Below, in pieces: positions 62,120-64,000 of a DNA stretch of 64,000 nt (its first letter is position 1; every line of letters begins with the position of its first letter). Source of the stretch: Dictyobacter formicarum (GTDB lineage Bacteria > Chloroflexota > Ktedonobacteria > Ktedonobacterales > Ktedonobacteraceae); NCBI RefSeq assembly GCF_016587435.1, contig NZ_BNJJ01000017.1, forward strand, positions 62,001-126,000, written 5' to 3'. Under the pieces are notes generated by a model. That model was not told the origin of the DNA. It made no database searches and saw only the letters and a program-made list of their open reading frames with translations. The position numbers and the translations under genes are program-made.

Positions 62120-63285
62120 TAAAGTGCCTCCCCAACTTTGACATGGCCGCGCAAGAGGTTACGCGAAATAATGAAGCGCTGAATCTCATCGGTACCCTCA
62201 AAGATACGCCAGAGGCGCACTTCGCGGTACCAGCGTTCCACCGGCAACTCTTTGGTATAGCCCATCCCACCATGAATTTGCAGCACACGATCGATAACGT
62301 GATTGACCATATTGGAGCCATGTAACTTGGCGATCGAAGAGGCATGGCGATTATCCTGTTTCTGTTCCGCCAGCCAGGCTGCATAGAGCGCCAGCCAGCG
62401 CGTCGCCTCAATCTCAACATGCGAATCCGCGATCATCCACTGAATAGCCTGGCGATCAGCAATCGGCTTGCCAAAGGTCACGCGTGTATGCGAATAATCG
62501 ATCGCCATCTGCAAGGCACGCTCGGCCACGCCCACTGCGCGGCAAGCGATCACCCAGCGGCCCGCCCCGATCCACTGCATGCCCAGGTTAAATCCTCCGT
62601 TGAGCTTGCCAAGGATATTTTTGGACGGCACGCGCACATTCTCAAAATACAACGAGGCCGGTCCCCATTCACCCATGGTATGGATATAGGTAGAGCGCCA
62701 TCCCATATCGCGATCGACCAGAAAACAGGTCACGCCGCCATGTGCCCCCTTCTCAGCGTCTGTGACCGCAAAGACCATCGCAAAGTCCGCCTCATTACCA
62801 TTAGTAATGAAGACCTTCTCACCATTCAGAATCCAATCATCGCCATCCTGGATGGCCCGCATCTGAATATTGGCGGCATCAGAGCCAGCGCCGGGCTCGG
62901 TCAGCGCGAAGCAAGAGCGGCGCTCGCCATTGATGGTTGGGATCAAATAGCGCTGTTTCTGTTCTTCATTGCAGTAATAGAGGATATTGTCGGCGTTACC
63001 GCCAAAGGCAAACGGCACAAAGGTACGCGCCAGTTCCATGCTCACGACCGCCGTCATCAGCGGGCCGAGATTCGCCCCACCATACTCCTCGGGTGTATTA
63101 ATGCCCCAGAAGCCCATCTCCCTGGCCTTACGTTGCAATTCTCGGATCTTCGCGGGTTCAATGCCGGGTCGCCCCTCGCGCTCATTGCGCAGCACATCGC
63201 CTTCCAGGGGAAACAACTCTCTCTTCACAAAATCACGAACGGTCTGCTGAACCATCTTCTGTTCATCGGTCAGGCTAAAATCCAT
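62119..63285 (-). CDS. Acyl-CoA dehydrogenase
   Basis: A 388-residue flavoprotein oxidising acyl-CoA to enoyl-CoA. It has the N-terminal helix MDFSLTDEQKMVQQTVRDFV, the FAD-binding signature CFALTEPGAGSD, WILNGEKVFITNG, the ARWVIACRAVGVAERAL-like helix, and a C-terminal QIHGGMGYTKELPVERWYREVR then RIFEGTDEIQR. The catalytic base Glu is probably in FEGTDE. The ATG at 63285 follows AAAGGAG. It is the first gene of the six-gene operon running to 57035. Confidence 0.93.
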   Translation of the reverse strand: MDFSLTDEQKMVQQTVRDFVKRELFPLEGDVLRNEREGRPGIEPAKIRELQRKAREMGFWGINTPEEYGGANLGPLMTAVVSMELARTFVPFAFGGNADNILYYCNEEQKQRYLIPTINGERRSCFALTEPGAGSDAANIQMRAIQDGDDWILNGEKVFITNGNEADFAMVFAVTDAEKGAHGGVTCFLVDRDMGWRSTYIHTMGEWGPASLYFENVRVPSKNILGKLNGGFNLGMQWIGAGRWVIACRAVGVAERALQMAIDYSHTRVTFGKPIADRQAIQWMIADSHVEIEATRWLALYAAWLAEQKQDNRHASSIAKLHGSNMVNHVIDRVLQIHGGMGYTKELPVERWYREVRLWRIFEGTDEIQRFIISRNLLRGHVKVGEAL

Positions 63286-63371
63286 CACTGGCTCCTTTGC
63301 ACTGTCGGTAGAGGCGTGACCTCGCAGATATTAGAGAAGACCACCCTGGTCTTCGGCCCATAACGGGATCA

Positions 63372-63415
63372 TAAAAAAGATAGGCAGACATTCACGCATC
63401 CTGGTGAATGTCTGC
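63372..63415 (-). terminator. Hairpin upstream of the acyl-CoA operon
   Basis: gcagacattcac-gcatcctg-gtgaatgtctgc, followed on the minus strand by ctatctttttta. It is a good rho-independent terminator for a minus-strand transcript, but no minus-strand gene precedes it, so it may be an attenuator in the operon leader. Confidence 0.7.
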
Positions 63416-63567
63416 TGGTGGTAGCATGCTTCTCGTTCCTTTTGCTTGTCGCTATCCGCTGAAGGTAGAGGATTGTTGATAATGTAGATCTTGTGCACAA
63501 GCGTAGCATATTTTAGGTGAATATTCAATGGAGGCGATTTTGCCGGGTGTCCGTTATATGTTTGCCC

Positions 63568-63618
63568 GTAGGTGCCGGGCTTGCCCCGGCTTGGAGCCCG
63601 CGCCAGCCCGGCACCTAC
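63568..63618. repeat. Multi-arm intergenic repeat, copy A5 (short)
   Basis: gtaggtgccggg (63568-63579) is the exact complement of cccggcacctac (63607-63618). Arm 1 can also fold as gccggg-cttgc-cccggc (63574-63590), with the same cttgc loop as copy A1. Confidence 0.75.
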
Positions 63619-63725
63619 TTGACTTTCATTTGTTGAGAAAATACACTGATGTGTATCGAATGCCTATCTACGCAAGCTCACTTAAATGAATGCTATACAT
63701 TCACATCCGGTTAAGGAGGGCTCCT

Positions 63726-64000
63726 ATGACAGCAGTTCCCAAACGGACCTATACGACACTGAGTAGCAGCGGTCTCCGCCAGGACATCCTGCCAATGCGC
63801 CTCTATCATAAAGCCAAGAAGTTAGGCATCTGGGACCCACGCGCTATCGATCTCACGCACGATCGCCAGGATTGGCTGAGCTTACCTGATGAGAAGCGAG
63901 AAGCCGTCCGCCGCAGCGTGATCGCCTTCCAGGCGGGAGAAGAGGCGGTCACCCTCGATCTGCTACCCCTGATTATGACCATTGCCCGCGAAGGTCGGCT
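63726..64000 (+). CDS. R2-like ligand-binding oxidase (R2lox-type), N-terminal part
   Basis: 91 codons are visible before the window ends. The order LRQDILPMRLYHKAKKLGIW, DPRAIDLTHDRQDWLSLP and AFQAGEEAVTLDLLPLI resembles R2lox proteins, which hold a Mn/Fe centre in a ribonucleotide-reductase-R2 fold. The Glu of AGEEAVT is a likely metal ligand. The diagnostic Tyr-Val crosslink and remaining ligands lie outside the window. AAGGAGG is seven bases upstream of the ATG. Confidence 0.75.
   Translation, partial: MTAVPKRTYTTLSSSGLRQDILPMRLYHKAKKLGIWDPRAIDLTHDRQDWLSLPDEKREAVRRSVIAFQAGEEAVTLDLLPLIMTIAREGR

Noticed and set aside
62344..63363. 339-codon plus-strand ORF
   Set aside because: Antisense of the acyl-CoA dehydrogenase, with no domain and no ribosome site.

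Overview
The window looks like a chromosomal segment of a Ktedonobacteria-type Chloroflexota. This is inferred from gene content: two WD40-repeat proteins (one fused to a kinase-like domain), an S53 peptidase, a Gln/Asn-rich YggT protein, a cysteine/glycine-rich thiazole-peptide cluster, an R2lox-like gene, many TetR/PadR/GntR regulators and gene-poor spacers rich in inverted repeats. No rRNA, tRNA, CRISPR or phage module was found. Most genes have clear Shine-Dalgarno sites, and these set several non-ATG starts (S53 peptidase, catalase, GH4, mgsA, one TetR).

Layout. 1-10.2 kb: TetR tail, S53 peptidase, Gfo/Idh oxidoreductase, catalase, His-rich PadR, P450, a phosphomannose-isomerase-like cupin and a YggT membrane protein. 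10.6-13.1 kb: a photolyase fragment, a TnpB element and a Gln/Pro-rich ORF. 13.9-16.0 kb: a WD40 protein coupled to a FemAB-type transferase. 16.6-17.1 kb: a large foldback repeat. 17.1-21.8 kb: operon tetR / PLP deaminase-aldolase / sugar-lactone-type FAD oxidase / APC permease under a perfect palindrome. 22-25.8 kb: a decayed serine hydrolase and a Na+/H+ antiporter-rhodanese fusion whose rhodanese active site carries an in-frame TGA (possible selenocysteine). 25.8-32.1 kb: S9 peptidase, MITE-like repeats, LysE exporter, TPR protein, GT39-like membrane protein. 32.3-36.3 kb: amino-sugar operon gntR / GH4 / nagB / kinase with a dre-like operator. 36.6-41.6 kb: benzoylformate decarboxylase-like enzyme, F420/FMN oxidoreductase, TetR, ArsR plus MFS.

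42.0-48.2 kb holds a linear azol(in)e peptide (TOMM/LAP) cluster: a SagB-type dehydrogenase, a fused leader-binding/YcaO cyclodehydratase ending in a PxPxP-like tail, a TIGR03693-like maturation protein, and a precursor with 22 cysteines in a nearly pure Gly-Cys core. A TetR/MFS pair (49.2-51.8 kb) lies beside it and could provide export or resistance.

52-64 kb: a lipoprotein, a UPF0114 membrane protein, a possible short RNA, a WD40 pseudokinase, methylglyoxal synthase, a six-gene acyl-CoA catabolic operon and the start of an R2lox-like gene. A family of GC-rich multi-arm repeats recurs at gene 3' ends (8.1, 43.5, 55.9, 57.0, 63.6 kb); in two cases its conserved end supplies the TAG stop codon.
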